In this document: positions 1-9,900 of the stretch, piece after piece | Position numbering within the stretch: the first letter of the stretch is position 1 | How the letters are laid out: each line of letters starts with the position of its first letter | DNA from: Methanosarcina sp. ERenArc_MAG2 | Lineage (GTDB): Archaea; Halobacteriota; Methanosarcinia; Methanosarcinales; Methanosarcinaceae | Length of the DNA stretch: 64,000 bases | Direction of reading: 5' to 3' | Assembly: GCA_023955635.1 (NCBI GenBank) | Contig: JAMXHR010000009.1 | Span: forward strand, 372,001 to 436,000 | Notes under the pieces: model-generated | What the model was told of the DNA's origin: nothing | Databases searched by the model: none | The model's input: only the letters and a program-made list of their open reading frames with translations | Translations under genes and position numbers: made by a program

Positions 1-45
1 TACAATGATGAAAAGATCAATTTCAAAAAAAATAAAGGATGATGT

Positions 46-690
46 ATGAAAAAATACGATCTTCATATACACTCAAGTTATTCATCAGATGGATTGATTG
101 ATCCTAAAAAAATAATAAAAATTGCAGTAAAAAGCAATCTTGATGGAATTGCCATTACAGATCACAATACGATAAAAGGAGGCTTAAAGGCAAAAAGCTA
201 TGAAACCAAAGATTTCGAGGTGATAGTAGGTTCGGAGATCATGACTGATCAAGGAGAAGTCATTGGACTTTTCCTTTCAGAAGAGATAAGATCCAAAAAT
301 TTGACCGATGTAATGTACGAGATCAAAGCTCAAAATGGTATTATTGTTATCCCTCATCCCTTCGATGAAATGAGACGTTCAGCTCTTCATCCAAGTGACG
401 AATTTGCTCATCTAATCGGTTGTATAGAAGGTTTTAATTCCAGGTGCATTTTCCAAAAATATAATGATAGAGCCATTGAATATGGTAAGAATCATGACTT
501 ACCACTTATTGCTGGTAGTGATGCTCATTTTAGAAATGAGATTGGAAATGCTGGAATCATCATTGAATGTGAGGATCTGAGAGAAGCGATTATAAAAAAT
601 AAAGTTGAGATATTCGGAAAACGATCAATACTTGTTAACCATGTTTTTACTAAGGGGCTGAAGAAATGGAGAAAATTAAGATATGGATAA
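46..690 (+). CDS. PHP-domain metal-dependent phosphoesterase
   Basis: 214-aa protein of the PHP (polymerase and histidinol phosphatase) family, which hydrolyses phosphoester bonds with metal ions held by histidines and aspartates. The N-terminal motif DLHIHSSYSSDG (residues 5-16) and the following TDHN (about residue 39) are the first metal-binding motifs; PHPFDE (about 104) and AGSDAH (about 157) are later ones. Length fits a stand-alone PHP protein. A weak purine-rich stretch (aaaggatg) lies before the ATG. Its end overlaps the next gene by 25 bp, so the two are probably cotranscribed. The substrate cannot be told from sequence. Confidence 0.85.
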   Translation: MKKYDLHIHSSYSSDGLIDPKKIIKIAVKSNLDGIAITDHNTIKGGLKAKSYETKDFEVIVGSEIMTDQGEVIGLFLSEEIRSKNLTDVMYEIKAQNGIIVIPHPFDEMRRSALHPSDEFAHLIGCIEGFNSRCIFQKYNDRAIEYGKNHDLPLIAGSDAHFRNEIGNAGIIIECEDLREAIIKNKVEIFGKRSILVNHVFTKGLKKWRKLRYG

Positions 691-1622
691 TTATTCTTTT
701 TACAATTATAGTATATATTATAATGGGGGCATATGCTGACTTTGAGAAGTTATCTCTTTCTATATCTTATTTTCAATGGCAGTATTTCCTACTTTTGATT
801 ATTCTCGTAACTCTAGAATACTTCATAAGATACATTAAATGGGCTCAATTCTTGAAGATTGCAGGTGTATGCCTTGATAATAAAGAGAATCTTTTTGTAT
901 TTTTCAGTGGACTTTCAATGATTGTGACTCCAGGTAAGTTAGGAGAAATCTGGAAAAGCTGGCTCATAAGAGATATATCTAAAGATGGCTTAAGTAAAAC
1001 TCTTCCTGTTGTAATTGTAGATAGAATGACTGATGTAATAAGTTTGGTGTTCCTCTCTTTTACGGGTATCTTTTACTACAAGAATGGAATTTCTTTTATC
1101 GTCATCCTATCTTTGAGCTGCATGGGATTCTATGTTGCCACAAGATCAGAAACTATTTCCAATAAAATGAAAATAATTCTCGAAAAAAAGTTCAGTAGGT
1201 ACATAAATGATATACAACTGATGCATAAGACTATGAATAAAACAATGGAGCCAAAAATCTTCTTATCGCTTTCTCTATTGAATGCCCTGGCATGGTTTTT
1301 TGAGTGTATGGGGCTTTATTACGTGATCATCGGCTTTGGACAATCCATAGACGTTTTACTCTCAATATTTATATTTAGTTTTTCCTCCTTGGTGAGTGGG
1401 TTGAGTATGGTTCCTGGGGGAATAGGAGTAGCAGAAGCCAGTATCTCAGGGCTTTTAATTTTGAACGGTATTCCACCAGCATTGTCTGTTGGAATAGCAC
1501 TTATTCTGCGACTGGGCTCATTCTGGTATGGAGCACTTTTAGGATTCACAGTTTATGTGATTTTTAAAAAGAGAATTATGGAGGATAGAAAAATTTTTTT
1601 TGATGGAGTTGAAAATGTCTAA
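666..1622 (+). CDS. Flippase-like integral membrane protein (LPG synthase TM / UPF0104 family)
   Basis: 318-aa multi-pass membrane protein with about eight hydrophobic segments. The motif TPGKLGEIWKSWL (about residue 89) and the later GG(I/V)GVAEA (about residue 251) are typical of the lysylphosphatidylglycerol synthase membrane domain, also called UPF0104 or GtrA-like flippase. Family members are thought to move lipids or lipid-linked sugars across membranes. The start overlaps the PHP gene, which argues for translational coupling. The short C-terminal tail is charged and probably cytoplasmic. Exact substrate unknown. Confidence 0.75.
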   Translation: MEKIKIWIIILFTIIVYIIMGAYADFEKLSLSISYFQWQYFLLLIILVTLEYFIRYIKWAQFLKIAGVCLDNKENLFVFFSGLSMIVTPGKLGEIWKSWLIRDISKDGLSKTLPVVIVDRMTDVISLVFLSFTGIFYYKNGISFIVILSLSCMGFYVATRSETISNKMKIILEKKFSRYINDIQLMHKTMNKTMEPKIFLSLSLLNALAWFFECMGLYYVIIGFGQSIDVLLSIFIFSFSSLVSGLSMVPGGIGVAEASISGLLILNGIPPALSVGIALILRLGSFWYGALLGFTVYVIFKKRIMEDRKIFFDGVENV

Positions 1623-2167
1623 AGTTACAGTGCTAAAAACTTCTCCTAATAATGTTATAAAGGATTATTCCAAATTCAGTACTTCATTAATTTTCACTTT
1701 TTCATAAACAATGCCTTTAGATTCCATTATATGCGATGAGAATAAGACTGCATATCATTCAAATTATATAAATCTCCATATAGTTATTGTAATGGAATTA
1801 AGATCAAAAGAATGTATTGATCCTACTTTCCGCACTATTTTTTTACACATAATATTTTTCGTATTTTTCTACAGCAGTTAACTTAAGGAAAATATGGATT
1901 TACTTAAATAAAAAACGAGATCTTAGAAAGAGAAATGGAATAAATGGAACTTTTCACTTTAGACTTGAGTAATAAGAAATAGAAAAAAATCTCAGAAAAA
2001 AGTTCCAATTTACCAGCAGGCGATATATTTCATTACTATCAGTAATTGTCGGACAGCCTCCAAGCTGCGGGGTATTCGACTGAAATAAAAGGCTCTCTAG
2101 AAAACCTACCAATATCAACTACAAGAAACTGAAATTGGAGGATAGTAAAAACATATCCTGCAAGTTA
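1623..2167. other. Intergenic, no gene seen
   Basis: 545 bp of AT-rich sequence between the flippase-like gene and the IS5-type element. I see no ORF, tRNA-like fold or clear promoter that can be assigned. Confidence 0.5.
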
Positions 2168-3038
2168 GAGCCTATCCGAAAAGTCCCGCTGCTCTAAATA
2201 TTATCCATGCACATGCTAACTGAAGCATAGCAAGGTAATTCTCAACCTTTTTTCCCATCTTATAAGCAGCCTTCTGAATCTGTTTATCCAAGAATGTGTC
2301 CTTTCTGCAACCCATCTTCTTGCCCTAAAACCTGGTATCTGTATTCTTATATTTTCCTCTCCGCGGCTTTTGATATGGGCGGTATAACCATATTCTTTAA
2401 CCAGTTTTCTGATGTCAGGAAAATCATATCCTTTATCCATACAGATATTCTGAATTCCCTCATCCGGAGAAGGTCTTTCAAAAAGAATGGCATCTAAAGT
2501 TTCTTTTACAAGCTTTTTATCGTGACGATTTGCTCCATCAACAGTTACCGAAAGTAGTATACCTTTCCCATCTGTTAAAATACTCCTTTTTGTACCTTTT
2601 TTGCCACGATCAGTTGGATTCGCGCCGGTCCCAGGTCCACCTAATGGTGCTTTTGTCATAGAACCGTCAATTGCTTGCCATTCCCACTCTAATCCTTTTT
2701 TATGATCATACTCCAGTAGACCAGCTATCCACATATTCTCAAAGAATCCTGAGCTTCTCCATTCCTGAAATCGATCATGGACAGTGCTTGGAGCTCCATA
2801 AAATCGTGGCAGAGATTTCCATTGGCAACCAGTCCGAAGGAGATAAAAAATACCACTCAGTATTCTCTTATCATCTTTTCGAGGTATTCCAGGCTTCTTT
2901 TTCGGTTTAGGGAGAGGGAATAATATTTTTATTTGATTCCAAAATCCGTCAGAAATCTCGTAGTCTTGTACATTTGTTCGTCTTACCACTAATCAATATT
3001 AACCTAAAATCTAGTTATTCTACTTTTCGGATAGGCTC
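2168..3038 (-). mobile_element. IS5-family insertion sequence, 871 bp
   Basis: Bounded by a perfect 17-bp terminal inverted repeat: GAGCCTATCCGAAAAGT at 2168-2184 and its complement at 3022-3038. TTA occurs directly outside both ends (2165-2167 and 3039-3041), fitting the 3-bp target duplication of IS5/IS427-type elements. It holds one transposase gene on the minus strand. The same terminal repeats, slightly diverged, bound two 130-bp MITEs near 38.6 and 41.7 kb. Confidence 0.88.
2172..2989 (-). CDS. IS5-family transposase (frameshifted near the C terminus)
   Basis: DDE transposase with an N-terminal DUF4096-like region (SDGFWNQIKILFPLPKP). The catalytic residues are recognisable: D in WQAIDGSM, D in ICMDKGYD and E in RRWVAERTHSW. 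The open frame ends at 2216 with 257 aa, but the normal ending (ENYLAMLQLACAWIIF) is present one frame away and stops at 2172 inside the left terminal repeat. The break is at A6G (minus strand; T-run 2248-2253). A seventh A, or -1 slippage at A AAA AAG, would give the full protein. Given the homopolymer losses elsewhere in the window, sequencing error is as likely as recoding. Confidence 0.85.
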
Positions 3039-3072
3039 TTAGTTGAAATTAATGGAGCCTTTTCATTCCAGA

Positions 3073-3100
3073 GGATTTCTACACATCTCAATAGAAATCC
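3073..3100 (-). terminator. Hairpin downstream of the 3103-4871 membrane gene
   Basis: A perfect 9-bp inverted repeat (GGATTTCTA / TAGAAATCC) with a 10-nt loop sits directly after the minus-strand stop codon at 3103. No long U-tract follows, so termination or 3'-end stabilisation is inferred from position and fold only. Confidence 0.45.
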
Positions 3101-3102
3101 AA

Positions 3103-4871
3103 TTATGTTGAAGGGTGACCATATATCACAAAAGCTTCATTTTCCCATAAAATTGAGTAATTTAGATTGTTTACATATCGAGTTTTTAAGTACTGCATTT
3201 TTTCGTAATCATTTTCACTAATCTCGTTTGGCCATCCCTTTTTAGTTATATCAACTTTACTATAAACAAATAGCTTTGGTAGTTCTTTTTTATTCTCTAG
3301 ATCTTGCTGTTTTCTTTTGATTGTATAAAGATCATCTAGAGATAGCCACGGATTTCCTAATGCAGGTTTAGTTTCTGTTAAATAATAAAATACGGGAACG
3401 TTGTTTATGATTAAGTTTTTGTCATTTTTTTCCGAATACATTTTTATATGCGATATAAGTTCATCTACAACTTTAACTTTGCTTGATGTAGAATATATTC
3501 CCTTCAGCGATGGATCTGAAAACTCAGTATTCAAGTTTAAACGATTTGTATTCTCATCATAAAAACAATAGGTCATATTAAGAATAGATATGATGCACAA
3601 TGAGGAAATAAGAAGTATCGTTACTAAAGATAACATTGATGAAAGTCTCATGTTTTTGATATCTGTTTTTATTTTGTAGATACAGAGCAATACCAAAGGT
3701 AGTGTTAACCACATTCCATAAATAGAGTATAATAATCCCATGGATGAGCCCATTGGGGTTATTATCATAACTATTAAACTTGAGAGTAACAGTAAATCTA
3801 TATTCTCATTTTTGGTTTTATTAACTATAAAGTACAGAATCGCCAGTATAATTATTATTCCCATAATACCTCCTAGAACAAGAGTTGCAAAACCCGCACT
3901 TATCTGAATATATCTCAGTAGAAATATCGTGCCCCAAATAGTTGAAAATATAATTAATGGCATTAATACACCAAATGCCCTTCTTCCAGTTTTTTCTTTA
4001 ATTATTGATAATATATAAATCCCAAAAAAAACATTGATGACGTAATTATTAATTGGGTATAATGTAATATACACAATGTAAATAAATTTCTCATTGTATA
4101 TCGCTGTCCTTCGTGTATATTCCCGGTTGAAGATGCAATTACCTTTACGAGTATATATGAAAGATAATTGTCTAATATTCCAAGGTACCAATAAAATAGT
4201 CCGAAGAAAATAATTGAAAAGAAGATTCCTTTCAATGTAGGAAAGACTATTTTTTTAAGGTATGAACTATCCTCTTTTCTTAAATAATAATAAAAAACAA
4301 AAAGTATAGGAGTAATAAATATTAGTAAGAGGGGCAGTCTACTCAATATTATTGGAATTGTAATAAACCCTAGAAAAAAACTATATATTTCTCTCTTTTT
4401 AGGATTTTCCTTCGAAGAGATTACTTTATTGAATATCCACAATTCAAGACTGACTAAAAAAGCGGGAAATGTGTAATAGTGAATGCATGTAGGACCTATC
4501 AAAATAAATAGGCTGGATATAAAAACAACAAAGAAGACTTTTCTTTTTTCAAAATAATTCACTAGGATGGAAAAAACAATTACAGCATTCAAAGCTCCAA
4601 GCAAAACTCCTCCCAGTCTTGCCCATAGGACACTTGGGTGCCCTATTATAGAAAGCCACATTCCTCCGACAAAATCAGCTAGAAAATACATTGGTTCTAT
4701 GTATTTTATCTCAGGTGAAAAGGTAAATGAAAATACTTGATGTGTCATATGATATCCAAAATCAGATGCCTGAAATCCTTGAAATATAAAAGGCAAACGA
4801 AATATAAAAATCGATACAAACATTAAATAAATATTTAGAAATCGATCACATTTTTGGATACATATGTTCAT
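3103..4871 (-). CDS. Large multi-pass membrane protein, glycosyltransferase-like (one frameshift)
   Basis: Two overlapping open frames (4871-4002 and 4191-3103) together describe one protein of about 589 aa: roughly ten hydrophobic segments followed by a soluble C-terminal domain of about 130 aa ending NEAFVIYGHPST. The architecture resembles GT39/GT-C-type dolichyl-phosphate sugar transferases, but I see no decisive catalytic motif, so the function is a guess. The frames differ as one lost base would make them, near 4100. The start ATG at 4871 (MNICIQKCDRF) directly abuts a glycosyltransferase scrap; the longer upstream frame reads through that scrap and is not native. Confidence 0.6.
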
Positions 4872-4877
4872 GATAAT

Positions 4878-5250
4878 CTTGTCTAGGATAGTCTGCCCCA
4901 ACCGGTAGTAAACAGGCATGTCTGTGGTATGACCACTTAAGTAACGGCTATCGTTGACCGTGTCAGCTTCACCTTTGAGGATAGGAGCAACGAGCTTCGG
5001 AATATCCACATCCTCGACAGCTTCAAAGCCAGTCTTAAAAACCATTTTCTTTCCTTTATTTGGAGAATTCACAATCACCCACTCCTGCGCTAAGAGCAAT
5101 CTCAGTTTTCTTGTCCAAAATGTCGTCGTCAACAACTATTATACTGTCAGCATACTGTCTAGCAAGCAAGACAACGCTCCTTATAGATATCTCTTCATTA
5201 TAAGCCGGAAGAATCATGGTTATGTTATGAGAAACAGTTTGCTCCTCCAT
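4878..5250 (-). pseudogene. Family 2 glycosyltransferase remnant
   Basis: The first residues (ITMILPAYNEEISI) are the classical start of a GT-A/GT2 glycosyltransferase, followed by SIIVVDDDILDKK where intact enzymes have VVDDGSxDxT. The frame then shifts, and DIPKLVAPILKGEADTVN...SRYL, a later part of the same fold, appears in the frame that runs into the membrane protein. The central acceptor region, including the DxD stretch, is missing. The fragment has therefore lost internal sequence and fused by chance to its downstream neighbour. Confidence 0.7.
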
Positions 5251-5540
5251 GAAAAACCTCCTACGACATTAGGAATCGATAACTGTTCTTAGCCACTACT
5301 TCTGCACCCATTTAAATACCCCCTCATTGAAAGAAATAACCTGCAATTTGAAATTCATTCATGTTTATGTAATTAAATAACTATTAAAAATTTAGTGAAT
5401 AAATTCTAATTTAATTGAAGTTAGATAATTAAAAGTATAAATAACTACAAAAAAGAATAGATCGGAACAAAAATACTTAACTAGATAAATAATAAACTAT
5501 ATTTAATTATATAAAGTAATATAAGAGTAAAATACACTAT

Positions 5541-5671
5541 GAGCTCATCCCAAAACCAATTTTATTCTCAATCATTAAGAGTTTCAGAAATAATTTTCAT
5601 GATCCTAAACCTTGATTGATTATTCCGAATACGAGATTCAGAGACGGAATTTTGAGTTTTGGGATCAGCTC
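5541..5671. mobile_element. 131-bp MITE
   Basis: Non-coding element with 15-bp terminal inverted repeats matching at 14 positions (GAGCTCATCCCAAAA at 5541-5555; complement of GAGCTGATCCCAAAA at 5657-5671). TAT flanks both sides (5538-5540, 5672-5674), which fits a 3-bp target duplication. The ends resemble IS5-type termini (GAGCCTATCC...). The rest of 5291-5727 is AT-rich and shows no gene. Confidence 0.65.
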
Positions 5672-5727
5672 TATAGAGGATCTCAAATTAGCTTTTAAAA
5701 TCTCTAATCTAATTTGATACTCACTCT

Positions 5728-6021
5728 TTAAAAGTATCTGCCAAATGAATTCTTACCTCCAACCTTATTTTGCATTTCTGTCAACACCAGTAGTTGATAT
5801 GCTATGAAACTCAATAGAGAGTAGAGTTTTCTACTTTGATTTCTCACTCTTCTGACATCGAATTTTACTGTACCCTTAATATGTCCATGTATCTTTTCAC
5901 ATTCAGCTCTCTTTTTATACTGATCATCAAAGAACTCATCTTTGATATTCTGGTTTCTCAGGTACATTCCTACCTGTTCTTTCCTTCCGTTTTTGTATAG
6001 AAATTTGAGTTTGTTTTCCAT
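5728..6021 (-). pseudogene. C-terminal fragment of a DDE transposase
   Basis: 97 aa that look like the end of an IS1182/IS5-like DDE transposase. The arrangement CEKIHGHIKG...FDVRRVRNQSRKLYSLLSFIAYQLLVL is the helix around the last catalytic region and the C-terminal hydrophobic stretch. No N-terminal or central part is found nearby, so this is a truncated relic. It lies between a MITE and an IS630 relic. Confidence 0.6.
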
Positions 6022-6096
6022 AGTTTCATGAACATCTCCACCGATTTTCCACTTTTTATTTACCGAGCCTATCCCAAAAGTGATATTAAGTTGAAA

Positions 6097-6705
6097 TTAT
6101 AAATTTACTTTTATGTCATTCAGTGAAATCATCACATTGATCTCTATTTCTGCTGCATTAAGCCAACTTGCATGTTTTGGCGTAAAATGGAATTCTATCT
6201 TGTCCAGAACCTGTTTTGCTTCCTCTTCGTTGAATGTTTCGTAGAAGGACTTTTCTTTATGGATATTTAGATTATCCGTAACCAGTCGGATGACTTCAGC
6301 TTCAGAATAGTTTTCGGTAACGAGAATCTTGACGATTTGTGCAAAATCCTTCATAGTTCTTCTTTTGGTTACCTGAGTCACCCTTTTTCCTGCTTTGAAC
6401 TCTACAGCCATGAATATGTTTGCTGTTCTATTCCTGATATATTTATAATCATATTTTTCTGAACTTCCAGGCTTTATAGGAATGGAAATTCTCTTATCCC
6501 TAAGCAGTTGCTTTGGTTTCTCATCAAGACAGATGAGAGGTTTTTTAGGGTTGTAATTCTCTTCATACAGATTAAGAATGTCGTACATCCTGTCTCTATA
6601 TTCGGTATCAATAGTCTGAATGCACCACATCCGTCTCAACCAGGGTTTAGTTTTGCTTTTTTAGAATAAGCCTGATACTCTCTTTGTTTATTGTTTCAAA
6701 TCCTT
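6097..6705 (-). pseudogene. IS630-family transposase, catalytic part (disrupted)
   Basis: Second half of an IS630/Tc1-type DDE transposase. The frame PWLRRMWCIQ...ICLDEKPKQLL...VTDNLNIHK...FHFTPKHASWLNAAEIEI contains the D, D and E positions. The region up to 6705 adds KEGFETINKESIRLILKK one frame away (shift at the A6 run near 6655-6660). It was separated from its N-terminal half by the IS66 insertion. The last residues diverge from the usual ending, so the 3' end is degenerate as well. Confidence 0.8.
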
Positions 6706-6713
6706 CTTTTTTC

Positions 6714-8254
6714 GTAATTAATCAGCTACCTTTGCTCCTAACTTATTTTTCTGCTACACTCAATGCTTATTATTTTCATACTGGTTAATATAAAAATCAT
6801 TCATTTCGTGTTTTTTATGGAACGTGATGAAATTCTATTTCTCTGTCACTCTAATCCAGAGGCTATTCTTGATCATATAAATAGTCTTGAGACTGAATTG
6901 ATTGCTTTTAAAGAAGAAGTTCGAAATCTAAAGGCTCTTTTGAATCAAAACAGTCAAAATAGTAATAGATCTCCTTCTACCGATACTTTTTTCCAGAAGA
7001 GAACTCAACATGACGAAAAAAAGAGTGGTAGACGTCCTGGTGGTCAGAAAGGACATCCTGGATCTACACTAAAGACTTTTGATTCTCCTCATGAAATCGT
7101 AAACCTTCGCCTGTGTAACTGTAAATTTTGTGGTTACAGCCTTTAGGAGACTGAATCAAATGGTTACGAGAAACGGCAGGAAGTTGATCTTCCTGCCTTA
7201 AATTTCAGAGTTATTGAGTATCGCAGTGAGATCAAGAAATGTCCTTACTGTGGTTATAAAAACAAGGCTGATTTTCCAGAAAACGTAACAAAACCTGTTC
7301 AATATAGTCAGAAGATTCTGGCAATTGCAGTTTACCTGCGGGACTTTCAATTAATACCTTATGGGCGAATTTCAAGGATGCTTAAGGACCTTTTTGGATT
7401 GAGGATGAGTCCAGCTACGGTAAAGAGGGCAGAAAATAAGTGTTTCTACAATTTAAAAGAATTCACCAATTACATCAAGAAGCAATTGATCAAAGAAGAT
7501 GTTATCCACGGTGATGAAACCGGAATGAGAGTCAATAGCCATAATGATTGGTGTCATGTAGTCTCTACGGCTAAATGGACCCTTTATTTCCATGATAGAA
7601 GTCGAGGGTCAAAAGCCATGGATAAAATGGGGATATTACCAGAATATCAGGGAACAATGACTCATGACTTCTGGAGTTCCTATTTCAAATATCCAATGTG
7701 CAAACATGCGATGTGCAATGCACATCTCAGGAGGGAACTTAAAGGAATTCATGATAATTTCAATCAAGATTGGGCTCAAGAGATGAGTAATCTGCTTGCA
7801 GAATCTAAAAAATATGCAGATAAAATGAGGGAATTGGGAAAGAAAATTGAAGGAAAAGAGATTGAAGCATTAAAAGAAAAATACAGAAGAATCGTAATGA
7901 AAGGAATTGAGGAAAATCCTCCGCCTAAAAGATTGAAATGTCAAAAAGGAAAGAGAGGAAGACCTCGTCAAAGTAAAGCAAAGAATCTACTTGACAGATT
8001 CATAAAATACGAGGAGGAAATTCTGAGGTTTGCTACAGACTTGAGAGTACCTTTCGATAACAATCAAGCAGAAAGAGATCTTAGGATGATAAGGGTTCAG
8101 CAAAATATCTCGGGATCTTTTAGGACACCACAAGGAGCGGATGCTTTCTGTAGAAACAGAGGATACATTTCTACAATAATGAAAAATATGATGTCTATAA
8201 TTGATTCACTTTATGCGGCACTTAAGGGAGCGCCGACAATACCTGAATAATTAC
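6714..8254 (+). mobile_element. IS66-family insertion sequence, 1541 bp, nested in IS630
   Basis: Termini begin GTAATTAATCAG at the left and, on the complement, GTAATTATTCAG at the right. The 8-bp target duplication CTTTTTTC is exact on both sides (6706-6713 and 8255-8262). Eight base pairs is the known IS66 duplication length. Removing the element and one copy joins the IS630 transposase in frame (LTEELKKK joined to EGFETINKESIRL), which fixes both boundaries. It carries one large transposase gene and no TnpA/TnpB accessory genes. Confidence 0.9.
6817..8250 (+). CDS. IS66-family transposase with in-frame UAG
   Basis: Transposase of about 477 codons. The coiled-coil N terminus (INSLETELIAFKEEVRNLKALL), the Zn-ribbon cysteines (CNCKFCG, CPYCG), the DDE core beginning VIHGDETGMR, and the C-terminal DNNQAERDLRMIRVQQNISGSFRT are all IS66 features. 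A TAG codon at 7144-7146 interrupts the frame, but the same frame continues without any shift on both sides. In Methanosarcina UAG can be read as pyrrolysine, so read-through is possible; a CAG-to-TAG nonsense change is the alternative. The start at 6817 (MERDEILFL) is preferred over 6763 because the latter adds a hydrophobic non-homologous tail. Confidence 0.85.
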
Positions 8255-8262
8255 CTTTTTTC

Positions 8263-8654
8263 TTCAGTTCTTCAGTAAGCAGTGTAAGCGACCACCTCTT
8301 GCTTCCATCGGGAGAACTGGTACATGCGAGTGCAATTATTTCTGCAACATGTTTTTCGGTGTATTTTATAGGTTGACCAGATCTTGGTTTGTCAGAAAGA
8401 GCATGTGGGAGACATTCTTCAACGTATCTTTTCCTGAGATTAAAAGTAGTATTCCTGGAAATACCTAATGTTTTCGCTATCTCGACAACTCCTTTTTGCT
8501 GGTTTGACAGGAGTAGGATGCGGGCTCGGGTTAGTTCTCTTGCACTTTTATGTCCTTTTCTCAAAAAGTCCATAAGAAAACTTACCTCATTGTCTTCAAG
8601 TTTAATCTGTAGCATGAAGACATAAAGAGAGTCAAAGCTCATAAAGATGAGCAA
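8263..8654 (-). pseudogene. IS630-family transposase, N-terminal HTH part (disrupted)
   Basis: First half of the IS630 transposase broken by IS66. The helix-turn-helix region reads RARILLLSNQQKGVVEIAKTLGISRNTTFNLRKRY, followed by the second winged-helix segment RWSLTLLTEELKKK. The residues after this point in the open frame belong to IS66 DNA and are not native. The exact start is uncertain; the conserved part begins near MLQIKLEDNEV (8615). Confidence 0.8.
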
Positions 8655-9081
8655 TAATTAAATGGTTGAGACACTAGCTTTAAAATTATTATTTAGTTTA
8701 TATTGAATGATTTATGAATTGGTTTCTATTTTTTTGTTTAGAAAACGTACAGCTTACGCTTTCTATAAGTTAAGAACTTAAAATCTAAAGCCCAGGTAAG
8801 AAACAACCGATAGCGATTACCCTATAAGTAAGTTCTGCCTAAAAATTCTAATTGATTTTTATTTGCTCACTTTAAGTCTATAACTTTACCTTTATTAATA
8901 TTTATTAGGGAATTTATCCCACAAATTTATGAATAATTAATCTAATGTAATATATAAAGAGTTCAAAAAAAAGTTTGAGAGCCGATCTGAACTCCATATT
9001 CCCAGAGGCAAGAGAATCATAGACTTGCAAGTACTTAACTTACTTAATTCTGCCTCTGGAGTAAAGAAACTAAGTAAAGAC
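8655..9081. other. Intergenic, no gene seen
   Basis: AT-rich spacer between transposon relics and a degenerate secreted-protein gene. I see no ORF or RNA gene. The right IS630 terminus could not be located here. Confidence 0.4.
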
Positions 9082-9845
9082 ATGATAACAAAGAAGAAAT
9101 TTGGATTAAGAACATTGATTTTGGCAATGCTGCTGGTAAGCATGTTGCTTATACCAGCCTCTAGTGCTAAGCCATTAACTGAAAAGACAACTGAGAAAGC
9201 CTGTTGAAGAAATCGAGTAGAATGTTCCAGAGCCAGAATCGATTATAACACTAAATACAACAGCTAAATTGCCTTATTGGTACTTACTCGAGGCAGACAA
9301 AAATCAGCAAAAAATCTTCTTTAGTTATATTGACAATTGCTATGTTTCCAATGAAGAAAAAGAAAGATATTGGGATTCAATGGTCTGTAGATGGTACTAA
9401 TACAGGTACTCACAATAAAATGACATATAGTGCGTGCAGAAAGATGGGAGTCAGTATAAATTATGCGCAAACTGCAAGTTATTATTCCGACGACCCAGAT
9501 AGTTGGTATACCGGATTCTGGTAAGGATATAATCACTACTAAGACCCTGTTTTGTATACTGGCTATGCCCATACTAATTGTGCAAACCTGTCAATAATGC
9601 AGAAAAGTACTATAAAAATGGCCAATTAATGAGTACATATAACTATCTTGGATAATGCAACTCATTAAATGTCTGATTTGGGGAACCCTATGCATACAGG
9701 TTGTGAATATGATCAGTATCAAAATCCACGGGTCCACACTTTCTATGAATCATATGTATATAATAACTGGGACGTCAGACAAAAATCTGGAGATGCGGTA
9801 GGGATGGCCTACGTGAGGCAACAAAATACAATAAGGGGCTTGTAA
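9082..9845 (+). pseudogene. Secreted protein relic
   Basis: It starts with a clear signal peptide (MITKKKFGLRTLILAMLLVSMLLIPASSAKP). Afterwards the coding signal jumps between frames: PEPESIITLNTTAKLPYWYLLEADK, then YSACRKMGVSINYAQTASYYSDD, then GCEYDQYQNPRVHTFYESYVYNNWDV...AYVRQQNTIRGL ending at 9845. In-frame stops, including a UAG shortly after the signal peptide, break the frame even if single-base losses are allowed for. The family is not recognised. A terminator-like hairpin follows directly, which marks the original gene end. Confidence 0.6.
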
Positions 9846-9852
9846 ATTATGT

Positions 9853-9878
9853 GAGAGGATAGCTCCTCTCATTTTTTA
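9853..9878 (+). terminator. Hairpin plus T-tract after the secreted-protein relic
   Basis: The perfect 7-bp stem GAGAGGA/TCCTCTC with a 4-nt loop is followed by ATTTTTT. Position and fold fit an intrinsic terminator. Confidence 0.6.
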
Positions 9879-9900
9879 GAATATGAGGGGGCGAGTAAAA

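Noticed and set aside
9210..9240. UAG in the secreted-protein relic as a pyrrolysine codon
   Set aside because: The gene also has several frame changes that single-base losses in runs do not explain, so it is a true relic.
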